Position numbers and translations under genes: made by a program. Below are positions 8,231-15,473 of a DNA stretch of 64,000 nt, piece by piece (the first letter of the stretch is position 1; each line of letters opens with the position of its first letter). The notes below the pieces were generated by a model. That model had not been told where the DNA came from, did not search any database, and saw only the letters and a program-made list of their open reading frames with translations. Location: contig JBIQKZ010000009.1 of assembly GCA_044464765.1 (NCBI GenBank), forward strand, positions 86,218-150,217. The letters run 5' to 3'. The DNA comes from JBIQKZ01 sp044464765. Lineage in GTDB: Bacteria; Pseudomonadota; Gammaproteobacteria; Burkholderiales; Burkholderiaceae_B.

Positions 8231-8937
8231 ATGTTTGCGCCGATTCTCAAGTCTTCGACCAGGGCAATCGCGTCCGTCGTGGATACAACGTCCGCATACT
8301 TGCTGGACATGTCGAACAGGTTGGCATTGTGCGCGAAGGCGGAGCGGTCGAATACGGCGTCCTCCAGCACAAGCCCGCGATAGTTGAGCTGGCACGCGTC
8401 GACCACGGACGCGCGTACACAGCCGCTGGTGGTGCAGCCGGCGAAAAGCAAGGAGTCCACCCCGAGCTTCACCAGCTGGCTGGCGAGGGTGGTGCCGAAG
8501 AATGAGCTGGCATGCCGCTTGGGCAGCAGAATGTCGCCGGGGCGCGGAGCCACTTCCTGCACGAACGCGTATGCCTCGTTGGGAACTTGCATCAGCGCGG
8601 GCATTTTCCCGGTGAACGCGCCTTGGTCGGACGCGTTCTTGGGCGCAATGTGAGGGTAGAGAACGGGCAAGTCGAGGCGGCGAAAACAATCAATGATCCG
8701 GGCGATGTTCGGCAGGGCCGCCCAGCCCGCTTCTCCGCAACTCGTGCTGCATTCCTGGATTGCTTCGAAAATGGGCTTCGGCCTGCGGCCGATCGTACGG
8801 TATTGCACGTCGATGACCAGAAGCGCGGGGCGGCGGCCGATGCCTCCGGAAGCGCCCAACCCGGCACGCCGATAGATTTCTCGGTCTTCCTGGGGGATGG
8901 CGCTGCGCCAGTTCGCTCGGTGTGTTTCAGTGTTCAT
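8227..8937 (-). CDS. nicF: Maleamate amidohydrolase (isochorismatase family)
   Basis: A 236-residue cysteine hydrolase of the isochorismatase superfamily with Asp43 (LLVIDVQY), Lys140 (ILLPKRHASSFFGT) and Cys173 (GCTTSGCVRASVVDA) as the catalytic triad. First gene of the nicF-nicD-nicX operon, so it most likely turns maleamate into maleate and ammonia. It has an N-terminal extension and a conserved SCGEAGW block that it shares with the second amidohydrolase at 12476-13183; the family also includes N-carbamoylsarcosine amidases, so function rests on context. No maleate isomerase (nicE/maiA) is in the window. An inverted repeat at 9015-9029, some 80 bases upstream, is a likely operator. Confidence 0.87.
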   Translation of the reverse strand: MNTETHRANWRSAIPQEDREIYRRAGLGASGGIGRRPALLVIDVQYRTIGRRPKPIFEAIQECSTSCGEAGWAALPNIARIIDCFRRLDLPVLYPHIAPKNASDQGAFTGKMPALMQVPNEAYAFVQEVAPRPGDILLPKRHASSFFGTTLASQLVKLGVDSLLFAGCTTSGCVRASVVDACQLNYRGLVLEDAVFDRSAFAHNANLFDMSSKYADVVSTTDAIALVEDLRIGANI

Positions 8938-9014
8938 GAGTCGGGTGCCTTGTGACGGCGAGCAGACGCTGCTTCGGATTCGGATGCAGCCTGGGTGGTT
9001 TGAATGATAAAAAA

Positions 9015-9029
9015 TAGAATTCGATTCTA
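9015..9029. promoter_or_regulatory. Candidate IclR operator upstream of nicFDX
   Basis: TAGAAT-TCG-ATTCTA, a perfect 6+3+6 inverted repeat, is followed at once by another half-site AATTCTA. The same architecture (AGAAT-N3-ATTCT) occurs at 10121-10135 before the Rieske operon. The shared motif suggests that one regulator, probably the IclR protein encoded between them, controls both operons. Confidence 0.6.
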
Positions 9030-9176
9030 AATTCTACAGATGCTTGGGGCGAAACGTCAAGCTGAGCGACACGGCATTCAAGAGGCCGCGCCACGAAACT
9101 GGCGAAGGGCGTTGCTTGCGTTCAGGGATTCAGGGCGAGCTTATGCCGGGCCGGCCGGCCCTTGATGCGGCTGAGG

Positions 9177-9935
9177 TTACTGCGAGGGAAAATGCGCCGG
9201 CCCGACGTGGACTCGAGACACGTCAATGATGGTTCCGTCGTATTGATGAAGGCGCGATGCATCGCCGCCGAGCCGTATGGTCAGGTCCGTTCCGGCGGAG
9301 ACGAGCGACCGGGCAATGAGTGGGATCACCTTGCTGGTGAACCGTGAAACGGGCCCGGAGACCGTCAGGGAGCCCTCTAGTGTGTCGCCCGGGCCGAAGA
9401 TGGGAATGGCCAGGGCGGCGATGTCCGGTTCGCGGTCGCCGAAGGTCGCGATGACCGGTGATCGGGGCATTTTGGGCTCTGCGGGGTCAAAGAGTTCCAG
9501 GACTCTTCCGCCGGCGCCCGAGGCGAGGGGGAGGAGGTCGCCAGCGTGGAGGTGAATGCGCATCGCCTGGGGCGAGGGCTCGTTGAAGAGGCAAACCCGC
9601 GAATCGCCTACGCGCCTGAAGAACGAAACGTCTTCGCCGGTTTCGGCCACGATGCGCCGCATGATTGGTTTGACGTGCTCGTCGACCCGCAGCGACGCCT
9701 GGTAGAGGCTTCCCCAGCGGAAAAGCATCGACCCGAGCTGGTAGCTGCCGTCTTCGAGCTGGACAACGCATCCGTTGCGGATCAATGATTCCAGCAGGCG
9801 CAGAATGGTGCTTTTATACAGGCCGGTGCGCTGGGCCAGTTCATGTAGCGTCTGGGACGGGCTGTCCAGTGTGAAAGCCCGAAGGATGGATAGCGCCCGA
9901 TCTACTGCGGTTACGCCCCTTTTCGTGTTCTGCAT
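9177..9935 (-). CDS. IclR-family transcriptional regulator
   Basis: A 252-residue IclR protein: winged helix with TLHELAQRTGLYKSTILRLL (residues about 29-48), then the effector domain with SGAGGRVLELFDP and ALAIPIFGPGDTLEGSLTVSGP. It starts at the ATG at 9935 (MQNTKRGVTAVDRALSILRAF, the standard family beginning). It sits between the nicFDX operon (same strand, downstream) and the divergent Rieske operon; candidate operators lie before both. It most likely senses the ring substrate or 2,5-dihydroxypyridine-type intermediate. A half-site ATTCTA also lies about 30 bases upstream of its own start, consistent with autoregulation. Confidence 0.88.
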   Translation of the reverse strand: MQNTKRGVTAVDRALSILRAFTLDSPSQTLHELAQRTGLYKSTILRLLESLIRNGCVVQLEDGSYQLGSMLFRWGSLYQASLRVDEHVKPIMRRIVAETGEDVSFFRRVGDSRVCLFNEPSPQAMRIHLHAGDLLPLASGAGGRVLELFDPAEPKMPRSPVIATFGDREPDIAALAIPIFGPGDTLEGSLTVSGPVSRFTSKVIPLIARSLVSAGTDLTIRLGGDASRLHQYDGTIIDVSRVHVGPAHFPSQ

Positions 9936-9994
9936 CTATCGCTGAAAGTCTTTTGATCGATAAGGGATTCTACACGAACTTCCGCCGATTTACA

Positions 9995-10004
9995 GGGGGG
10001 GGGG
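9995..10004. repeat. Homopolymeric G tract (10 G) in divergent promoter region
   Basis: Ten consecutive G residues lie 60-70 bases upstream of the IclR start and about 220 bases upstream of the Rieske gene. Poly-G/C tracts of this length are prone to slippage and in Bordetella fimbrial promoters give phase variation. Whether length changes matter here is unknown. Confidence 0.5.
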
Positions 10005-10120
10005 GAGGGCGTGCCCGCCGGGGCCGAGACAAATTTGGCTGAGGAAACCAGCGGCCTGCACAGCGGGAGGCAGAGGATTAGGGAAACCACTATTGCGAAT
10101 GTGTACGAACGCGTGTAAAT

Positions 10121-10135
10121 TAGAATTAAATTCTG
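10121..10135. promoter_or_regulatory. Candidate IclR operator upstream of Rieske operon
   Basis: TAGAAT-TAA-ATTCTG has the same 15-base layout (AGAAT-N3-ATTCT) as the site before nicF at 9015. It is 87 bases upstream of the Rieske start codon. Confidence 0.6.
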
Positions 10136-10221
10136 TTTTTTAAGGCTGCATATCAATTGAACGGCGCACTGTGCGTCCGGTCTGATGGCCACCGCAATTT
10201 TTCTCTAGGTAAGGAGTCTTT

Positions 10222-11394
10222 ATGAATGCCCCAATGAGCATGTCGTCCCAAGATCGGGAAGAAACTCTTGTTCCCGCCGAGGCGCGCGCCCGAACGTTCG
10301 CGAGCTTGGATCACGCCACTCATACGCCGGGAAGCGTCTATGCCTCGCCCGAGGTGTTCGAACTCGAAAAAGAGCGGATGTTCATGAAAGACTGGCTCTT
10401 TGTCGGGCGGGTGGAAGAGTTCTCCAAACCGGGGGACTACCTTACCCACAACATCATGGGCGAGCCTATTGTCATCACCCTTGGGGCCGACAACAAGCTG
10501 CATGCTTTCTATAACCAGTGTGCGCACCGTGGCGTCGAGGTCGTCGAGGGCAGCGGAAACGCGAAGCGTTTCAAGTGTCCATACCACAACTGGACCTACG
10601 ACCTCCAGGGTCAACTGATCGCGGCCCCGTTCATGCGGGAAACGGCCGATTTCGATATCAAGAACTGTCGCCTGAAGCCGGTGCAGCTCGATACCTGGGC
10701 CGGCAATATATTCATCAGCTTCAATCCGGACGTCGAGCCTCTGGAGACGTTCCTGTCGTTTTTCCGTGAAGAGTTCGGCTTCCTGCAGATGGAAGACTGT
10801 GCGCTGGGCTACAAGCTGGAAATGGAATTCGACTGCAACTGGAAGTTCGTTTACGAAAACCTGCTGGATATCTATCACGTCGGGACGACCCATGCCAACA
10901 CGATTGCCCGGTTCCACGATGAAGAAAGCTACAAATTCAAGCGCGGGCCGGCCGGCGGCCTGAGCATCAGCTATCAAACGCAAACCATGACCCGGGATGG
11001 CCAGTCCCGCTTCGGCAAGATGCCCTGGCTGGTCAACGAGAACGAACGCTTCGCCCGGATCGGCTTCCTCTCTCCCAACACGACCTTGCTGGCACGCTTC
11101 GACTTCGTGCGTCCGTTTGCGCACTGGCCGATCAGCATCAATAAGACCCGGTCGGTCGCCTACTATCTGTTCCCCAAGGAGCACGTCGCCGATCCCCAGT
11201 TCCAGGAGAAGGTCGAGCCTTATATCGAATGGGTCAAGCAGGTTCTCAACGAGGACCGCGGCATGATCCTGTCGCTTCAGCGCGCCATGGCGTCAAAAGG
11301 CTTTGTCCCGGGGCGCATGTCCACGATGGAAGATTCGCTGCACCATGTGATCTGCAACCACCTCGAGCGGGTGTTCGGCCCCGCTGGAGCCTGA
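10222..11394 (+). CDS. Rieske ring-hydroxylating oxygenase, large subunit
   Basis: A 390-residue aromatic ring-hydroxylating oxygenase alpha subunit. The Rieske [2Fe-2S] ligands are Cys100-X-His102 and Cys119-X2-His122 (NQCAHRG ... FKCPYHNWTY). The mononuclear iron site follows in ENLLDIYHVGTTH with His219 and His224 and bridging Asp216. A good ribosome binding site (AAGGAG) precedes ATG 10222. No small subunit is encoded nearby, so it is probably an alpha-only oxygenase. The reductase gene follows 40 bases later. In this locus it would hydroxylate, and perhaps decarboxylate, a pyridine compound toward 2,5-dihydroxypyridine; this is inference, since known nicotinate and picolinate pathways use molybdenum or flavin enzymes for these steps. 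Confidence 0.9.
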   Translation: MNAPMSMSSQDREETLVPAEARARTFASLDHATHTPGSVYASPEVFELEKERMFMKDWLFVGRVEEFSKPGDYLTHNIMGEPIVITLGADNKLHAFYNQCAHRGVEVVEGSGNAKRFKCPYHNWTYDLQGQLIAAPFMRETADFDIKNCRLKPVQLDTWAGNIFISFNPDVEPLETFLSFFREEFGFLQMEDCALGYKLEMEFDCNWKFVYENLLDIYHVGTTHANTIARFHDEESYKFKRGPAGGLSISYQTQTMTRDGQSRFGKMPWLVNENERFARIGFLSPNTTLLARFDFVRPFAHWPISINKTRSVAYYLFPKEHVADPQFQEKVEPYIEWVKQVLNEDRGMILSLQRAMASKGFVPGRMSTMEDSLHHVICNHLERVFGPAGA

Positions 11395-11434
11395 TCCCGA
11401 TGCGAGGAATGATCAATATGCACAGGACGCCTTC

Positions 11435-12430
11435 ATGACCACCGAGCATTCCTGTCCGCCGGATGGCGCAGCGGGCGCGGCTGAAGTCCTGGATGTCCGC
11501 ATCCGCAGCCGCGAAGTGGTCGCTGACGACGTCATCACGCTCGAACTGGTTCCGATTCAAGGGGGGGAGTTGCCGCCGTTCGAGGCGGGGTCGCACGTCG
11601 ATGTCTATATACGCGATGGCCTGGTGCGCCAATACTCGTTGTGCAACGACCCCGCCGAACATGGCCGATACGTTATCGCTGTCCTTAAAGAGGCCAGATC
11701 CCGCGGGGGTTCCGCGGCAATCCACGACGACTTTCGCGTTGGCCAGTCGCTGCGCATAGGCGCTCCCCGCAACGCTTTTCCGTTGCAGGGCGATGCAAGC
11801 CATTCTATCTTGTTCGCCGGCGGTATCGGAATCACGCCGATCTTATCGATGGCTCATCGGCTGCTTGCGACCGATGCCGCGTTCGAGATGCACTATTGCG
11901 TCAGGTCGCGTTCCCGCGCGGCCTTTGGCGAGCTGTTGTCGCAAGGCCCGCTGGCCTCGCACGCTCAAATCCATATTGACGACGAACCCGATACCAGGCC
12001 GTTTGATCCACAGGTTTTCATCCCCCAGCCGCTTGCCGGGCATCACATGTATGTCTGCGGGCCTCAGGGGTTCATCGATGCGATCCGCACCCGTGCGCTC
12101 GATCTCGGGTGGAGCGAAGACAGTTTCCACTCCGAGACATTCACCGCCGCCGCGCCGGAAGGCGACGAATTCATCGTTCATGCGGCACTCAGCGATGTCA
12201 CCGTGAACGTGCCTTCGGGCCAGTCCATCGCCCAGGTATTGATGGATGCCGGTGTCGATGTGCTTACTTCGTGCGAGCAGGGTGTTTGCGGCGCATGCCT
12301 GACGCGGGTCATCGAGGGTATTCCCGAGCATCGCGATGCCTACCAGACCCGCGAGGAACGCGCCGCCAATACACACATGACGGTATGCTGCTCGCGGGCC
12401 AAGACAAAAAAAATCGTGCTGGAAATCTGA
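11435..12430 (+). CDS. PDR-type oxygenase reductase (FMN/NAD, plant-type ferredoxin)
   Basis: A 331-residue reductase of the phthalate dioxygenase reductase/VanB class: flavin domain (VRQYSLCNDP), NAD domain (ILFAGGIGITPILSMAHRLL and YVCGPQGFIDAI), then a C-terminal plant-type [2Fe-2S] domain with CEQGVCGACLTRV and the fourth cysteine in MTVCCSRAK. It takes electrons from NAD(P)H and passes them to the Rieske oxygenase encoded just upstream in the same operon. The start is the ATG at 11435. Confidence 0.92.
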   Translation: MTTEHSCPPDGAAGAAEVLDVRIRSREVVADDVITLELVPIQGGELPPFEAGSHVDVYIRDGLVRQYSLCNDPAEHGRYVIAVLKEARSRGGSAAIHDDFRVGQSLRIGAPRNAFPLQGDASHSILFAGGIGITPILSMAHRLLATDAAFEMHYCVRSRSRAAFGELLSQGPLASHAQIHIDDEPDTRPFDPQVFIPQPLAGHHMYVCGPQGFIDAIRTRALDLGWSEDSFHSETFTAAAPEGDEFIVHAALSDVTVNVPSGQSIAQVLMDAGVDVLTSCEQGVCGACLTRVIEGIPEHRDAYQTREERAANTHMTVCCSRAKTKKIVLEI

Positions 12431-12475
12431 ACCAGCTTCCTACCGCTTCACGAAAGTTTTTCAGGAGAGTCCAAG

Positions 12476-13183
12476 ATGGGTCATCCATGGGATGGGATTG
12501 TCCCTGCAGAGACCGTCGAGCATTATCGGCGGGCCGGCTTCGGCCGGAAGACGGCGCCAGGGCGCAGGGCGGCCCTGCTCGTCATCGATGTGCAGTACCA
12601 CGCGCTGGGCGATGCGCCCGCGCCGTTGCCCCAGGCGCTTGACGAGCATCCTATGAGCTGCGGCGAGGCCGGATGGCGGGCGGTGCCGAAGATCGCCGAG
12701 CTGGCGGGCGAGTTCAGGGCGGCGGGCTGGCCGGTGATCTATCCCTATGTGGCATGGACGCCGGATCTCGACCGGGTGAAATTCGGACGGATGCCGCGCT
12801 TCGGCAACGGGGGAGCCCGCGCCTACGAAATCGTCAAGGAAGTCGGCCCCGAAGAGGGCGACGTCCTGTTGCCCAAGTATTACCCGAGTGCCTTCTTCGG
12901 CACGGCGCTAATCAGCCGGTTGAACCGGCTGGAGGTGGATACCTTGTTCATCACCGGGTGTACCACCAGCGGCTGTATCCGCGCCACTGCGGTGGACGCC
13001 TATTCCCTGAACTACAAGGTGGTCGTGCCTCATGACGGTGTCTTCGACCGCTCCGAGATATCCCACGCCGTCAATCTTTTCGATATGGCCAGCAAGTACG
13101 CCGAGGTGCTCGACACTTCGGAGGCCATTTCGCTTCTACGGGGTATGCACGCAAGCAGCTGTACGCCCCAGTTTCAATCTTGA
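12476..13183 (+). CDS. Second NicF-like isochorismatase-family amidohydrolase
   Basis: A 235-residue cysteine hydrolase with triad Asp38 (LLVIDVQY), Lys134 (LLPKYYPSAFFGT) and Cys167 (GCTTSGCIRATAVDA). It is clearly paralogous to nicF at 8227-8937: both share a YRRAGxG start, SCGEAGW, and FDMxSKYA(E/D)V near the C-terminus. AGGAG precedes the ATG at 12476. It sits downstream of the oxygenase and reductase, so it may hydrolyse an amide formed in the same pathway, duplicate the maleamate step, or act on a carbamoyl compound. The sequence does not decide between these. Confidence 0.85.
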   Translation: MGHPWDGIVPAETVEHYRRAGFGRKTAPGRRAALLVIDVQYHALGDAPAPLPQALDEHPMSCGEAGWRAVPKIAELAGEFRAAGWPVIYPYVAWTPDLDRVKFGRMPRFGNGGARAYEIVKEVGPEEGDVLLPKYYPSAFFGTALISRLNRLEVDTLFITGCTTSGCIRATAVDAYSLNYKVVVPHDGVFDRSEISHAVNLFDMASKYAEVLDTSEAISLLRGMHASSCTPQFQS

Positions 13184-13244
13184 ATGTCTTTGAGTTTCTT
13201 TTTTTTAACCACACCGCTTCGAGACCGAAGCAATGGAGGCCGTA

Positions 13245-14393
13245 ATGCGCAAGTTATTGATGACGATTGGAGTCTGTCTCACTGTGGGTACCTCTGCGGC
13301 GTATGCCCAGAAGGTCAAGGTGGGCGTCATTGTAAGTACGACGGGGGCGCTTGCTTCGCTTGGCGTTCCTATGAAAAACGCCATTTTGCTGATGCCCAAG
13401 AACGTAGAGGGTACGGAAATCCAGTACATTGTCCTGGACGATGCGAGCGATACGACGACCACGCGCAAGCATGCGGAGAAGCTCATCTCCGAGGACAAGG
13501 TCGATGCCATCATCGGTCCCAGCGCCACGCCCGCGACGCTATCGATCATTGATCTGGTGGCGCGCAATCAGACGCCCATGATCAGCCTTGGCGCCGGACT
13601 GGTCATTGTGGAGCCCATGGACGACAAGAAACGGTGGGTCTTCAAGACGCCGTTCAGTGATTCGACGCACGCGTTGTCCACGGCCAGGCACATGCAAAAG
13701 TCCGGCGTCAAGAAAGTCGCCATGATTGCCATCAACGATGCCTATGGCGAAAGCTGGATGAACGAATTCATCAAGGCTGCCAAGTCCATCGACCTGCCGG
13801 TAGAGGTGGTAGAACGCTATGACCGCAATGACACATCGCTCTTCGCGCAGGCGCTCAAAGTGATGGCGGTCAAGCCGGACGCGGTGCTGATCGCCGCAGC
13901 GGGGACCCCGGGGATACTGCCTCAATCGACGCTGCGCGAGCGGGGCTATAAGGGCCCGATCTACCAGACCACGGGAATCACCAACAATGAATTCACCCGC
14001 GTGGGCGGCTCGAGTGTAGAGGGAACTTTGGTCTCCAGCGGCCCGTTCATGGTCGCCGACGATCTGCCCGCCGATCATCCGGCAAAGGAGGCGGCCCAGG
14101 CCCTGAAGAAACAGTTCGAGGAAGCCTACGGCGATGGCACGGCTACCGCGTTCACGGGCATTGCCTGGAATGCCGGGCTGCTTCTGCAAAATGCGATTCC
14201 CAAGGCGCTGTCCAGCGGCGAACCCGGCACTGCCGAGTTCCGCAGTGCGCTTCGCGAGACGATCGAGAACGCCGGGCCCGTCGCCACGGTGGACGGCATC
14301 AACGAGATGTCGCCGACCGATCACAGCGGCTATGGCATCGATTCGGCCGTCTTCGTGACCGTCAAGGACGGCCGCTGGAGACTGGCTCAGTAA
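13245..14393 (+). CDS. Liv-type ABC transporter substrate-binding protein
   Basis: A 382-residue periplasmic binding protein of the branched-chain amino acid/aromatic-acid class. Signal peptide residues 1 to about 22 (MRKLLMTIGVCL ... AYA before QKVKVG) lead into the family motif VGVIVSTTGALASLG. GGAGG at 13235-13239 is well placed for the ATG at 13245; an in-frame ATG at 13233 overlaps that Shine-Dalgarno and is rejected. Permease and ATPase genes follow directly. Association with nic and Rieske genes suggests it captures the pyridine substrate. Confidence 0.9.
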   Translation: MRKLLMTIGVCLTVGTSAAYAQKVKVGVIVSTTGALASLGVPMKNAILLMPKNVEGTEIQYIVLDDASDTTTTRKHAEKLISEDKVDAIIGPSATPATLSIIDLVARNQTPMISLGAGLVIVEPMDDKKRWVFKTPFSDSTHALSTARHMQKSGVKKVAMIAINDAYGESWMNEFIKAAKSIDLPVEVVERYDRNDTSLFAQALKVMAVKPDAVLIAAAGTPGILPQSTLRERGYKGPIYQTTGITNNEFTRVGGSSVEGTLVSSGPFMVADDLPADHPAKEAAQALKKQFEEAYGDGTATAFTGIAWNAGLLLQNAIPKALSSGEPGTAEFRSALRETIENAGPVATVDGINEMSPTDHSGYGIDSAVFVTVKDGRWRLAQ

Positions 14394-14426
14394 GCCCTTA
14401 ATTTCAACCAGGCACTAGTTATTATT

Positions 14427-15473
14427 ATGGAACCGGAAATTGTGCTGCTTCTGCTTCAGGACGGCGTTGCCAATGGCGCGATTTATGCGCTGATTGCCAT
14501 CGCCATTGTCCTGGTCTACGCGGTCACCCGAATCGTCTTCATACCACAGGGAACCCTGGTGGCCTATGCTGCCCTGACCTACGTTAGCTTGCAGAGCGGC
14601 GCATTTCCGACGCTGGTGTGGCTGTTGCTTGCAATGGGAGCCATCGTGTTCATACTGGAGCTCGCCGGAATCGGCCGTTCGGCCGATGGCAAGCGGCCGG
14701 TTCGCGCGCTCGTTCTCTATGTGCTGCTGCCCGCTGCATTGTGGGCGGTGATGCGGGGGCTGGCCGGGCATACTCTGCCGCTGTTGCTGCAGATCGCGAT
14801 CACTGTCATCACCTCGGCGTTGCTGGGCTGCCAGATCTATCGGCTGTCGTTCGCCTCTATCGCGGGGCGTGCCTCGATCCTGTCGATGCTCATTGTGGCG
14901 GTCGCGGTCGATCTGGTGCTCGTCGGGCTGGGGCTATTGGTTTTCGGTTCCGAAGGCTTCAGGGCCAAGCCTCTTTCGGACGCGGGTTTCGAATTGGGGG
15001 CGGTAGTGGTTACAGTCCAGAGCCTATACATTCTCTTTGCCAGTGCAGCGCTGATGGCGGGGCTGTACTACATATTCAACCGCACGATACTCGGCAAGGC
15101 CTTGCGCGCGACCTCGGTCAACCGGCTGGGCTCGCGCCTGGTCGGCATCCGCACGGCGAATACGGGGGAACTGGCCTTTGCGCTGGCCGGAATGATTGCG
15201 GCGATCTCCGGTGTGCTGATCTCGTCGGGTACCACGGTCTATTACGATCTGGGGTTCCTGATTGGCCTGAAAGCCCTGGTGGCGGCGATCATCGGGGCGC
15301 TTGCAAGCTATCCCATGTCGGTCGGCGCGGCGCTGCTGGTCGGAGTCATCGAGTCTTTTGCATCGTTCTCCGCCAGTACTTACAAAGAGGCGATTCTGTT
15401 CGCGCTGGTTCTGCCATTTTTGCTATGGCGGTCGATCGGGAGTGTCAGCTATGAAGATGAGGATGACGAATGA
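14427..15473 (+). CDS. Liv-type ABC transporter permease (LivH-like)
   Basis: A 348-residue inner-membrane permease of the LivH family with about eight hydrophobic segments; the N-terminal LLQDGVANGAIYALIAIAIVL and the loop RAMSVNRLGSRLVGI-like stretch (RATSVNRLGSRLVGI) preceding AGMIAAISGVL are typical. It follows the binding protein by 33 bases, and its stop overlaps the start of the next gene (ATGA at 15470-15473), so the transporter genes are one operon. Confidence 0.9.
   Translation: MEPEIVLLLLQDGVANGAIYALIAIAIVLVYAVTRIVFIPQGTLVAYAALTYVSLQSGAFPTLVWLLLAMGAIVFILELAGIGRSADGKRPVRALVLYVLLPAALWAVMRGLAGHTLPLLLQIAITVITSALLGCQIYRLSFASIAGRASILSMLIVAVAVDLVLVGLGLLVFGSEGFRAKPLSDAGFELGAVVVTVQSLYILFASAALMAGLYYIFNRTILGKALRATSVNRLGSRLVGIRTANTGELAFALAGMIAAISGVLISSGTTVYYDLGFLIGLKALVAAIIGALASYPMSVGAALLVGVIESFASFSASTYKEAILFALVLPFLLWRSIGSVSYEDEDDE

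Noticed and set aside
10222..13183. Vanillate O-demethylase VanAB as the identity of the Rieske operon
   Set aside because: The oxygenase at 10222 is of the longer aromatic-dioxygenase alpha type and the locus is dominated by nic genes; the VanA-like protein is the one at 47176.
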